Assembly: GCA_007131525.1 (NCBI GenBank)
Contig: SLQK01000022.1
Coordinates: 1-13,774 of the forward strand
Direction of reading: 5' to 3'
Source: Nitriliruptoraceae bacterium
Lineage (GTDB): Bacteria; Actinomycetota; Nitriliruptoria; Nitriliruptorales; Nitriliruptoraceae
DNA length: 13,774 nt
Shown here: positions 1-6,736 of the stretch, in pieces
How the letters are laid out: each line of letters starts with the position of its first letter
How positions within the stretch are numbered: position 1 is the first letter of the stretch
The notes under the pieces: generated by a model
What the model was told of the DNA's origin: nothing
The model's database searches: none
What the model saw: only the letters and a program-made list of their open reading frames with translations
Translations under genes and position numbers: made by a program

Positions 1-852
1 GATGCGGCGCCGCTGGCCGAGCAGGTGCTGCTGTCCACCCGGCACGGCGTCCACGTGATCCCCAAGTACGCCTTCGGCAAGCCCGTCGATCAGCTGTCGT
101 CACCGCTGACGGCCCTGCTGCCCTTCCCCGTCGAACGCGCCCTGTACGAGCTGCTGGTCCGCGCCGCGGTCGGCCGACCCCAGGACCGGGGCCTGCCCAA
201 GCCCGACCACCGCCTGCTCGGGGCGCACCCCACCGTGTCCTCCCAGCTCTACGACCTGGTCGGCCACGGCGACATCGAGGTGGTCGGCGACGTCGAGGCG
301 CTGGAGGACGACAAGGTCCGGTTCGTGGACGGACGCGTCGAGGCCGTGGACGTGGTGGTCTACGCCACGGGCTACCAGGTCAGCCTGCCCTTCCTCGACC
401 CCGAGGTGCTGGAGGTCAGGAACAACGAGCTGCCCCTCTACCAGCGGGTGGTCGCGCCCGAGCGTCCCGGGCTCTACCTGCTCGGGTTCGTCCAGACCGT
501 CGGGGCCAACATCGCGCTCATGGAACACCAGGCCGAGTGGGTCGGCGACCTGCTCACCGGCGAGGCGGTGCTGCCGAGCGTGGCGGAGATGCGCGACTGG
601 ATCGATCGGGACCGGGCGGCGATGGCCCGGCGCTACCTGCGCTCGGAGCGGCACACGATGCAGGTCGACTACTGGCGCTACATCCGGGCGATCGAGCAGG
701 AGCGGCAGCGCAAGGGCCAGGCTGGCCTACGCATCCCTCCCCGGCTCGGTGACGCCGTCGCCGTCCCCCGGGCCGTCAGCGGCCGAGCGTCGGCGCTGGT
801 GCGTCGCGTCTCCGAGCGCGCGGCCGACCGGGTCGGCCGGCTCGGCCGGTGA
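1..852 (+). CDS. Flavin-containing monooxygenase, C-terminal part (5' end outside the window)
   Basis: The reading frame is open from base 1 and ends at TGA 850-852, leaving 283 residues. Family members usually run about 430-500, so the N-terminal FAD GxGxxG motif and the FxGxxxHxxx fingerprint lie upstream. The fragment opens with a segment typical of the region after the NADPH-binding Rossmann motif (LSTRHGVHVIPKYAFGKP). It carries the late FMO motif VVVYATGYQ, with ATGY at fragment residues 122-125. Such enzymes use FAD and NADPH to insert oxygen into nucleophilic heteroatoms or ketones, so N/S-oxidation and Baeyer-Villiger chemistry are both possible; the fragment cannot decide. The stop overlaps the next gene's GTG by four bases (849-852), so the two are translationally coupled. 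The C-terminal roughly 50 residues are Arg/Ala-rich and less conserved in appearance. The substrate is unknown. Confidence 0.85.
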   Translation, partial: DAAPLAEQVLLSTRHGVHVIPKYAFGKPVDQLSSPLTALLPFPVERALYELLVRAAVGRPQDRGLPKPDHRLLGAHPTVSSQLYDLVGHGDIEVVGDVEALEDDKVRFVDGRVEAVDVVVYATGYQVSLPFLDPEVLEVRNNELPLYQRVVAPERPGLYLLGFVQTVGANIALMEHQAEWVGDLLTGEAVLPSVAEMRDWIDRDRAAMARRYLRSERHTMQVDYWRYIRAIEQERQRKGQAGLRIPPRLGDAVAVPRAVSGRASALVRRVSERAADRVGRLGR

Positions 853-1904
853 GCGCCATCGACGGCACGGCCGGGCCCGCTGCCACCGGCCCCCGCCCGA
901 CCGGGCCGGTGCTGATCACCGGCGCCAACGGCTTCATCGGACGTGCGCTGGCGACCCACCTGACCGGCCTCGGCGTCGAGGTCCGGGGGGTCGATGTCGC
1001 GGCCGACCCCGGCCGGGGTGTCCACCAGGGCAGCACGACCGACCCGGCACCCTGGGCGCACCTGCTGGCGGGTGTCGACGCGGTGGTCCACACCGCTGCC
1101 ATCGTCTCCAACGTCGTCCCCCTGGCGCGCATGCAGGCGGTCAACGTCGACGGCACGGCCCGGGTGCTCGCGGCCGCCCGGTCCGCCGGCGTGCGCCGGT
1201 TCGTGCACCTCTCCTCGATCGTGGTCCACGGTTTCGACCTGCCCTCCTGGGTCGACGAGTCCCGCCCGATGCGCCCCAACGGTGACGCCTACGTCGACAC
1301 CAAGGTGGCCAGCGAGCGCCTGGTGCTGGCAGCCGGCACGGGCGGCGACATCGAGGTGGTGGTGCTGCGACCCGGTGACGTCTACGGCCCGGGCTCGCGA
1401 CCCTGGGTGGTGCTGCCGCTGACCTACCTGCGCTCCCGGCAGGCGGTGCTGCCGGCCGGGGGGCGCGGGATCCTCAGCCACGTCCACATCGACAGCCTCG
1501 TGGACGGCATCACCCGCGCGATCACCACCCCGGCCGCCGCCGGCGGCGTGTTCCACCTCACCGACGGCCGGGCGACCACCTGCGCGGAGTACTTCGGGCG
1601 GCTCGGCGCCATGGTCGGCACCCGGCCGCTGCTGCTGCCCACGCCCGTCGCGACGGGTGCGGCCGTCCTGGTCGGTGGCCTGCAGCGCAGGCTCGGGCGG
1701 CCCAACGAGCTCGGCGCCGCCTCGATGCGGCTGCTGGCCCGCACCGGCAGCTACCGCATCGACCGGGCCAGGGAGGTCCTCGGCTACGAGCCCCGCATCG
1801 ACCTCGACACCGGCATGGCCGGGGTCCAGCGCTGGGCCGCGACGCAGGGCCTGCTCGGATCCCGCCGTGCCACGGTCGCCGTCGGCACCGCACCGGGAGG
1901 CTGA
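849..1904 (+). CDS. NAD(P)-dependent epimerase/dehydratase, extended SDR (3-beta-HSD-like)
   Basis: This 351-residue protein has the extended-SDR layout. After a short Gly/Pro/Thr-rich leader comes the Rossmann motif GANGFIG (residues 25-31). An NVDGT segment follows around 99-103, then HLSSIVVHG (120-128) supplying the catalytic Ser. The YxxxK pair is Tyr148-Lys152 (YVDTK), followed by LRPGDVYGPG. The C-terminal half would hold the substrate domain. Enzymes of this class oxidise or reduce sugar-nucleotide, sterol or terpenoid hydroxyls; the overall look is closer to 3-beta-hydroxysteroid dehydrogenase/isomerase-like proteins than to UDP-sugar epimerases, but that is judgement by eye. GTG 849 is chosen because it overlaps the FMO stop; no clear Shine-Dalgarno is visible, consistent with coupling. 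The adjacent FMO and ADH suggest a joint oxidation route. Confidence 0.85.
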   Translation: MSAIDGTAGPAATGPRPTGPVLITGANGFIGRALATHLTGLGVEVRGVDVAADPGRGVHQGSTTDPAPWAHLLAGVDAVVHTAAIVSNVVPLARMQAVNVDGTARVLAAARSAGVRRFVHLSSIVVHGFDLPSWVDESRPMRPNGDAYVDTKVASERLVLAAGTGGDIEVVVLRPGDVYGPGSRPWVVLPLTYLRSRQAVLPAGGRGILSHVHIDSLVDGITRAITTPAAAGGVFHLTDGRATTCAEYFGRLGAMVGTRPLLLPTPVATGAAVLVGGLQRRLGRPNELGAASMRLLARTGSYRIDRAREVLGYEPRIDLDTGMAGVQRWAATQGLLGSRRATVAVGTAPGG

Positions 1905-1906
1905 GG

Positions 1907-3178
1907 GTGCGCGCCGTCGTCGCCGAGACCACCGTGCCCCGCTACCTGTGGACCTCCACCGCGGGCCGCGTCCGCTCCGATGCGGGGTGGCGCCGTGGCG
2001 GGCTGTTCCGGCTGGCCGAGGACCTGCCCGCCCCCGCCCTGCCGGGGCCCCGGTGGGTCCGGCTGCGGACCGAGCTGGCGGGCATCTGCGGGAGCGACGT
2101 CGGTCTCGCCCACGCCCGGATCTCGCTGGTGCTGAACGCCTTCTACACCGCCGCCCGCATCGTTCCCGGCCACGAGGTCGTCGCCGTGGTGGACGCGGTC
2201 GGTGCCGAGGTGGACGACCTGGCCGTCGGTGACCGGGTCGCCCTCGACCCGGTGCTGTCCTGCGTGCACCGGGGCTTCGACCCGGTCTGCGGCAGCTGCG
2301 CCCGCGGCCTGCCCCACGCCTGTGAACGCTTCGACCTGCCGGGCGAGACCGGCTGCGCAGCTCCGACCCAGGGGTTCGATGCGGCGGTGGGTGGGGGCTT
2401 CGGGCAGGTGCTGGTGGCCCACCGCTCCCAGTGCCTACCCATCGGGGACCTGGCCTCCACCCGCGCCGTGCTCACCGAACCGCTGGCGGTGGCGCTGCAC
2501 GCCGCCCTGCGCTGGCAGCGGGACGGCGACCGGGCGGTGGTGATCGGACCGGGCACCATCGGCCTGCTGGTGACCGCCGCCCTGCGCCGACTGCACCCCG
2601 ATCTGGACGTGGCGGTGGTGTCCCCGGACAGCTTCGGCAGCCAGCGGGCCCAGATGGTCGGCGCGAGCCGGGTCCTGCCGACCGGCCCGGCGGCGGTCCA
2701 CACGCTGGCCGAGCAGGACGGCGGCCGGGTGCTCACCGCCAAGCGCACCCCGCTGCCCCTGCTCGAACGGGGCGTGGACGCGGTGTTCGACTGCGTGGGC
2801 TACCCCGACACCATCGACCTCGCCCTGCACCTGCTGCGGCCGGGCGGCACGCTGGTGCTGGTGGGCGCCGCACGCCGGCAGCAGGTCGACTGGTCGTTGG
2901 TGTGGAACCGGGAGCTGACGATCCGGGGCACGATCAACGGTGGGCCCGAACCGAGCCTGGGTGGGCGTCGCTCCGCCGAGCACGCCGTCGACTGGCTCGC
3001 GGACCCGGACCTCCCGGTCGACGGGCTGGTGACCCACCTCGCCCCCCTGGACCGCTGGCAGGACGCCCTGGCGGTGGCCTCGGCCGGCCCCCGGGCCCGG
3101 GCGGGCAAGGTGGTGCTGCAGCCCGACCCCGAGGTGCCACTGGTCGGGCCGGTTGCCGCCCTGCGACCCCGGCGTTGA
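1907..3178 (+). CDS. Zinc-dependent alcohol dehydrogenase (MDR superfamily)
   Basis: This 423-residue medium-chain dehydrogenase has both expected zinc sites. The catalytic zinc region is GICGSD (Cys61) with GHE (His89-Glu90). A structural zinc lobe is marked by Cys119, Cys128, Cys131 and Cys139; the spacing C-x8-C-x2-C-x7-C differs from the classical C-x2-C-x2-C-x7-C. The cofactor Rossmann motif is GPGTIG (214-219). The protein is longer than typical ADHs (about 340-380) because of an N-terminal stretch before the catalytic Cys and a C-terminal tail. GTG 1907 starts 2 nt after the SDR stop, with an AGG-containing purine tract (GGGAGG, 1895-1900) overlapping the end of the SDR gene. It probably oxidises or reduces an alcohol in the same pathway as the FMO and SDR. 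The substrate cannot be read from sequence. Confidence 0.88.
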   Translation: MRAVVAETTVPRYLWTSTAGRVRSDAGWRRGGLFRLAEDLPAPALPGPRWVRLRTELAGICGSDVGLAHARISLVLNAFYTAARIVPGHEVVAVVDAVGAEVDDLAVGDRVALDPVLSCVHRGFDPVCGSCARGLPHACERFDLPGETGCAAPTQGFDAAVGGGFGQVLVAHRSQCLPIGDLASTRAVLTEPLAVALHAALRWQRDGDRAVVIGPGTIGLLVTAALRRLHPDLDVAVVSPDSFGSQRAQMVGASRVLPTGPAAVHTLAEQDGGRVLTAKRTPLPLLERGVDAVFDCVGYPDTIDLALHLLRPGGTLVLVGAARRQQVDWSLVWNRELTIRGTINGGPEPSLGGRRSAEHAVDWLADPDLPVDGLVTHLAPLDRWQDALAVASAGPRARAGKVVLQPDPEVPLVGPVAALRPRR

Positions 3179-3197
3179 CCGGGCCGATCACGGCCGG
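3179..3197. terminator. Hairpin between convergent genes, probable bidirectional terminator
   Basis: GGCCG (3182-3186), loop ATCA, CGGCC (3191-3195) form a 5-bp stem. It can be extended by CC 3179-3180 with GG 3196-3197 if G3181 bulges. It sits in the 9-bp gap between the converging ADH and recO stops and overlaps the recO stop codon. There is no T tract on either strand, which is common in high-GC actinobacteria but lowers certainty. Confidence 0.4.
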
Positions 3198-3925
3198 GGC
3201 ACGGCGTCGTAGGCCCGGAACCGCCGGTCGAGGTGGTGCTCGGTGAAGGCCCGGGCGTAGGAGGCGGCCGTCGCCCGCGCGACCGGCTGCTCGCGGGCCA
3301 GCCCCGGCAGCGCGGTCCACTCCCCCGGACGGGCCAGCAGCGCGACGGCGTCGATCACCGCCCGGTCCACCGCCCGGGTCCCGGTCGGGGCGCAGTCGGC
3401 ACACAGCGCACCGCCGGCCTTCACGCTGAGGAACACGTGCGCACCCGGGGTCCGGCACACCGCGCAGGCCTCGGTGAAGACGTGGAAGCCGACGGCGGAC
3501 GCCAGCCGCAGCAGGAACGCGTCCACGAAGATGGACGGGTCGTCGGGTTCGGCGTCCAGGGCCTGCAGCCCCGAGCGGAGCAGCAGGAACACCGCGTGGT
3601 CCCGTTCGCCCTCCTGGGCCACGTGGTCGACGACCTCGGCCATGAGCGAGGCCGCCGCGGAGGCGCGGTAGTCGGTGCGGATGCGGGCGTGGGGGGCCAG
3701 CAGCTCCGCCTGGGTGATGGTGTCGAGGTTCCGACCCTCGTAGAGCTGGAGATCGACGTGGCTGAAGGCCTCGAGCCGCCCGCCGAACCGGCTGCCGGGA
3801 CGGCGGACACCGCGGGCCACCGCACGGACCTTGCCGCGCCCCTGGGTCAGCAGGTGCAGGATGCGGTCGGTCTCACCGAGCTTGTAGGTCCGGAGCACGA
3901 TGCCCTGGTCGCGGTAGGTGGCCAT
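3188..3925 (-). CDS. recO: DNA repair protein RecO
   Basis: This 245-residue RecO acts with RecF and RecR to load RecA on SSB-coated gapped DNA in the cytoplasm. The N-terminus (YRDQGIVLRTYKLGETDRI) is the classic OB-fold start of RecO. It continues with the family's LLT-x-GRGKVRAVARGVRR stretch at about residues 25-42. The C-terminal helical domain contains a zinc-binding module with Cys154, Cys157, Cys175 and Cys178 (CAVC and CADC), as in many actinobacterial and Deinococcus RecO proteins. Length is normal. ATG 3925 matches the expected N-terminus. It lies 43 nt downstream of the SCO1664-family gene on the same strand and is probably cotranscribed. No good Shine-Dalgarno is visible, and a perfect hairpin sits just ahead of the start codon. 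Confidence 0.95.
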   Translation of the reverse strand: MATYRDQGIVLRTYKLGETDRILHLLTQGRGKVRAVARGVRRPGSRFGGRLEAFSHVDLQLYEGRNLDTITQAELLAPHARIRTDYRASAAASLMAEVVDHVAQEGERDHAVFLLLRSGLQALDAEPDDPSIFVDAFLLRLASAVGFHVFTEACAVCRTPGAHVFLSVKAGGALCADCAPTGTRAVDRAVIDAVALLARPGEWTALPGLAREQPVARATAASYARAFTEHHLDRRFRAYDAVPRP

Positions 3926-3927
3926 CA

Positions 3928-3944
3928 GCCGGCGACCCGCCGGC
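3928..3944 (-). promoter_or_regulatory. Compact 7-bp hairpin immediately upstream of recO
   Basis: GCCGGCG (3928-3934), ACC, CGCCGGC (3938-3944) is a perfect inverted repeat with a 3-nt loop. On the recO transcript it ends 2 nt before the ATG and covers the place where a ribosome-binding site would lie. It could limit RecO translation, or act as a weak terminator or attenuator after the SCO1664-family gene. The structure is seen in sequence; the role is inferred. Confidence 0.35.
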
Positions 3945-3968
3945 GGCGGTCGGGGTGCACGACGGGCC

Positions 3969-4763
3969 TCACAGCAACGGCCAGGGGTAGGGGTGGCGGA
4001 CGCTCGGATGGGGGAAGGTCCCCCGCTCGAGCAGCACGACGGCGCGGTCCTCGAGGGCCAGGACCTCCTCCTCGGTCAGCAGGGTCGCGAGCCGGGCCGC
4101 GAGCGTCCCCGCCAGCGCCTCGCGCAGCCGGTCGACGTCGGCCAGCAGCCGCGGCGGCACGGGCTGGCCGGCCAGCTCCCAGGCGACGGTGCGCAGCTTC
4201 GGCTCGGTGTGGAAGGTGACCCCGTGGTCGATGAGCCAGACCCGCTCGGGCGGACCGGGGCTGCACAGCACGTGGCCGGCCTTGCGGTCGGCGTTCTCGA
4301 TCAGCGCGTCGAAGGCCACCATGGCCTCGAGCTGCGCGACCACCTCGGTGTCGCCCTGCTCCAGCAGCGTGAAGTAGTGCTGCTCGAGGTCGTGGACGAC
4401 GTAGCGCTGGAGGGACCCGACGCCGAAGGGGGCGTCGGTGCGCAGCACCGTGGTGGGGACCTGGTCCCAGCCCAGGGCCGCCGACACGTCGTGGGCCGCG
4501 ACCTCCCGGCGGTGCAGGGTGCCGTCGGGGAAGTCCCACAGCGGCCGCTCCCCGCGCTGTGGTTTGTAGACGGCCAGGTCCGAGGGCTCGAGGTCCTCGA
4601 GCTCGGGTGATCGACCCAGCGCCTCGGCGAGCTCGGTGAGCGACCGGGGATCACGGTCGGTCAACCGGACCAGCAGGGTGGCGTTGGAGGCGTCGCCGAA
4701 CCGGCCGACGACCTCGATCGGGGCCGTGAGCAGCCGGTCCGCGTCCACGGTCAGCTCGTCCAC
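3969..4763 (-). CDS. SCO1664-family (TIGR03843) kinase-like protein
   Basis: The 264-residue product has the hallmarks of this actinobacterial family, which is remotely related to PI3/PI4-kinase and HipA-like folds. GRFGDASNATLL comes near residues 20-31. VYKP (Lys67, candidate nucleotide-binding lysine) then runs into ERPLWDFPDGTL. A catalytic-loop-like ENADRKAGH occupies 156-164, and a metal-binding-like IDHG occupies 178-181. No substrate is established for the family as far as I know. The open frame extends to 5036, but the upstream part is low-complexity Arg/Pro/Gly sequence overlapping DUF3090 in another frame. I start at GTG 4763, two bases after the DUF3090 stop; a CTG at 4769 overlapping that stop is an alternative. 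Between ASNAT and VYKP there is a longer segment (about residues 33-62) than I recall for the family. Phosphatase and DUF3090 partners lie directly upstream, recO downstream. Confidence 0.88.
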   Translation of the reverse strand: MDELTVDADRLLTAPIEVVGRFGDASNATLLVRLTDRDPRSLTELAEALGRSPELEDLEPSDLAVYKPQRGERPLWDFPDGTLHRREVAAHDVSAALGWDQVPTTVLRTDAPFGVGSLQRYVVHDLEQHYFTLLEQGDTEVVAQLEAMVAFDALIENADRKAGHVLCSPGPPERVWLIDHGVTFHTEPKLRTVAWELAGQPVPPRLLADVDRLREALAGTLAARLATLLTEEEVLALEDRAVVLLERGTFPHPSVRHPYPWPLL

Positions 4764-4765
4764 GT

Positions 4766-5278
4766 TCAGCGCGACAGCGTCCCGTGCCCGTTGGTCGCGG
4801 GACACACGTGCTCGCCGTCGAGCTCGGTCGGTCGCCCGCACAGCTCGCAGGTCGGCCGGCCCTGCTCGACCACCTCGAGGGCGTGGGCGGCGAGCCGTCG
4901 GGCCTGGTCGCGGTCGAACCAGACCCGCGCCTCGCGGGGCTCGGGCGCGCTCTCGTCGGTGACCAGCTCGGCCAGCTCCAGGAGGAACCGGTCCTGCTCC
5001 GGATCGAAGCCGAGCGACAGCTCCCCCACCCGCCACCGCGCCTCGACGGGTTGCCGCAACGCCATGGCGGCCCGATCCCAGTCGCTGGCTGCGCCGTCAT
5101 CGAGGCGGGCCAGCAGCTGACCGAGCAGCTCGCCGATGCCGCTGGCCTGGGCCTTCTCCAGCAGGAAGGCGACCCGCCGGGTGTCGTCCTCGGCCTGGAG
5201 GAAGAAGGTCCGCTGCCCGGGGACGCCGGTGAACCCGACGGTCACGTGGTGCGGTGTGGCCAGCTCCACGTCCATCAT
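4766..5278 (-). CDS. DUF3090 family protein (TIGR03847)
   Basis: This 170-residue cytoplasmic protein has the family's N-terminal sequence VGFTGVPGQRTFFLQA (roughly 13-28). A central helical region (LLEKAQASGIGELLGQLL) follows, then an acidic-aromatic segment (LSLGFDPEQDRF). It ends in a C-terminal zinc-ribbon-like tail: Cys144-x2-Cys147, then His157 and Cys159 (CELC...HVCP). Function is not known; a nucleic-acid or protein-binding role of the zinc knuckle is a guess. Two consecutive ATGs occur (5278 and 5275). The first overlaps the phosphatase stop as ATGA, so I keep it, but the second is equally possible. Middle gene of the conserved phosphatase/DUF3090/SCO1664 set. Confidence 0.9.
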   Translation of the reverse strand: MMDVELATPHHVTVGFTGVPGQRTFFLQAEDDTRRVAFLLEKAQASGIGELLGQLLARLDDGAASDWDRAAMALRQPVEARWRVGELSLGFDPEQDRFLLELAELVTDESAPEPREARVWFDRDQARRLAAHALEVVEQGRPTCELCGRPTELDGEHVCPATNGHGTLSR

Positions 5279-5919
5279 GGGTCGGACCTCCGCGGCAGTG
5301 GGGGCCCCGCGGCCCCGGTGTCGTTGATGGTCAGCAGCACGGGCGGACGACCCGTCGGCAGGTGCAGCACCGTGATCGACGCCGGCGAGATGACGAGCCG
5401 CTGGAAGGTATCGAGGGGCATCCCGAGGTGGTGGGCGACGACGGCCTTGATCACGTCGGCGTGGGAGACGCCCACGATGGTCTCGCCGGGGTGCTCGCCG
5501 GCGAGGGTCTCGGTCGCCTCGACCGCCCGGGCCTGCGCACCGCGGATCGACTCCCCACCGGGGAAGGTCACCCGCGACGGGGTGGCCTGGATCACCGCCC
5601 AGAGCTTGCGGCGCCGCAGCTGCCCGAGGGGCTTGTCGGTCCAGTCGCCGTAGTCGACCTCACCCAGGCCGCGCCGGGTCCGGACCCGGAGCTGGTGGGG
5701 ACGGGCGAGGATCCGTGCGGTCTCCTGGGTGCGTTCCAGTGGGCTGCTGTACACCGCCGCGATCGCCGAGGACGCCAGGCGCGCCGCCGTCGCCTCGGCC
5801 TGGGCCACGCCGCCCTCGTCGAGGTGGACGCCCGGGGTCCAGCCACCGAGCCGCTTCCCCGTCGCCGCGGTGGTGGCGTGCCGCACCAGCACGATCGTGC
5901 TGCCCTCGTCGCCGGCCAC
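5275..5919 (-). CDS. Histidine phosphatase superfamily protein, MSMEG_4193 family (TIGR03848)
   Basis: This 214-residue member of the phosphoglycerate-mutase-like superfamily carries the expected catalytic set. Arg13-His14 (the phospho-accepting His) sits in LVRHATTAA, Arg63 in SSPLERTQET, Glu87 in GLGEVDYGDW, and His153 in GVSHADVIK. The usual RHG triplet is RHA here. The GWTPGVHLDEGG segment is typical of the MSMEG_4193 group, which is usually named a putative phosphomutase although the residues fit a phosphatase; the natural substrate is unknown. GTG 5919 has an almost ideal AAGGAGG (5924-5930) at a 4-nt spacing. It is the first gene of a four-gene minus-strand unit with DUF3090, the SCO1664-like protein and recO. 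The stop overlaps the DUF3090 ATG (ATGA). Confidence 0.92.
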   Translation of the reverse strand: MAGDEGSTIVLVRHATTAATGKRLGGWTPGVHLDEGGVAQAEATAARLASSAIAAVYSSPLERTQETARILARPHQLRVRTRRGLGEVDYGDWTDKPLGQLRRRKLWAVIQATPSRVTFPGGESIRGAQARAVEATETLAGEHPGETIVGVSHADVIKAVVAHHLGMPLDTFQRLVISPASITVLHLPTGRPPVLLTINDTGAAGPPLPRRSDP

Positions 5920-5923
5920 GGTG

Positions 5924-5930
5924 CCTCCTT
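5924..5930 (-). promoter_or_regulatory. Strong ribosome-binding site of the phosphatase operon
   Basis: AAGGAGG on the minus strand, 4 nt ahead of GTG 5919. It is the best Shine-Dalgarno match in the window and fixes the phosphatase start. Confidence 0.8.
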
Positions 5931-5957
5931 CGGAGCTCGGGGTGCCCGCGGGCGCTC

Positions 5958-5963
5958 ACCGTA
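5958..5963 (-). promoter_or_regulatory. Candidate -10 element for the phosphatase-recO operon
   Basis: TACGGT on the minus strand fits the actinobacterial TAnnnT -10 pattern and lies about 38 nt before GTG 5919, downstream of the racemase hairpin. No convincing -35 is seen at 17-18 nt (the hexamer there is ATGGGC). Confidence 0.28.
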
Positions 5964-5991
5964 GCGAGGTTCGATCGCGGGCCCATGGTGG

Positions 5992-6016
5992 ACCGCCGGG
6001 GGATCGGACCGGCGGT
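5992..6016 (-). terminator. Hairpin after the racemase gene, probable terminator
   Basis: ACCGCCGG (5992-5999) and CCGGCGGT (6009-6016) form a perfect 8-bp stem with a 9-nt loop. On the minus strand it starts 3 nt after the racemase TGA. There is no T tract. It separates the HATPase-RDD-racemase operon from the phosphatase operon. Confidence 0.5.
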
Positions 6017-6019
6017 TGG

Positions 6020-6736
6020 TCAGCGGTCCCGCTGCGCGACCGGGTGGTCCTCCAGGATCCAGGCGACGGCCGCCTCGGCGTGCAGCCGGGTCGTCGGGTA
6101 GTACGCGACGGCGAGGTCGTCGGCGGTGACGAGGAGCTCGATCTCCGTGCACCCGGCGATCACCCCCTGGGCGCCCCGGTCGAGCAGGCCCGCGATGATG
6201 CGCAGGTACTCCTGCCTGCTCCGCTCGCTCGTGCGGCCCTGGACCAGCTCCTGGTAGATCACCCGGTCGACCACGTCGCGGTCGGCGGCGGCGGGGACCA
6301 GGGCCTCGAGCCCGTGGTCGGCCAGCCGCTCCCGGTAGAAGCCCCCCTCCATCGTGAGACGCGTCCCGAGCAGCCCGACCCGGGTCAGCCCGTCGGCGCG
6401 CACGGCCGCAGCGGTGGCGTCGGCGATGTGCAGGAGCGGCACGGTGACCGCCGTCTCGATGGCCCCGGCCACCCGGTGCATGGTGTTGGTGCACAGCAGC
6501 AGCCCCTCGGCCCCGGCGACCTCCAGCCGGCGGGCGGCGTCGGCGAGCAGGGCGCCGGCTTCCTCCCACGCCCCCGCCGTCTGCAGCCCCACCACCTCGG
6601 CGAAGTCGGCGGACCAGATGAGCAGCGGCGCCGAGTGGGTCCCTCCGAGGCGTGCCGCCACCCCTTCGTTGATGGCCCGGTAGGCCGCCAAGGTGGACGG
6701 CCAGGCCATACCGCCGAGCAGGCCGAGGGTGCGCAT
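6020..6736 (-). CDS. Aspartate/glutamate racemase family protein
   Basis: This 238-residue cofactor-independent amino-acid racemase would interconvert L and D forms by a two-cysteine, two-base mechanism. Cys82 lies in LLCTNTMH and Cys196 in AGCTEIELL, the two positions used by bacterial aspartate racemases and broad-specificity enzymes such as E. coli YgeA. The N-terminus MRTLGLLGGMAWPST is characteristic of the aspartate racemase family rather than MurI. The exact amino acid cannot be inferred. ATG 6736 overlaps the last base of the RDD gene's TGA (TGATG), so it is probably translationally coupled; no separate Shine-Dalgarno is evident. It is the last gene of the minus-strand set with the RDD protein and the HATPase. 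A D-amino acid for cell wall, biofilm release or catabolism is possible. Confidence 0.92.
   Translation of the reverse strand: MRTLGLLGGMAWPSTLAAYRAINEGVAARLGGTHSAPLLIWSADFAEVVGLQTAGAWEEAGALLADAARRLEVAGAEGLLLCTNTMHRVAGAIETAVTVPLLHIADATAAAVRADGLTRVGLLGTRLTMEGGFYRERLADHGLEALVPAAADRDVVDRVIYQELVQGRTSERSRQEYLRIIAGLLDRGAQGVIAGCTEIELLVTADDLAVAYYPTTRLHAEAAVAWILEDHPVAQRDR

Noticed and set aside
3233..4219. Plus-strand frame of 328 residues opposite recO and the SCO1664-family gene
   Set aside because: No domain, low-complexity tail, and it is antisense to two well-supported genes.
4764..5036. N-terminal extension of the SCO1664-family frame to a 355-residue protein
   Set aside because: The extra 91 residues are Arg/Gly/Pro-rich, overlap DUF3090 out of frame and are not part of the family; a GTG at 4763 fits the operon spacing.
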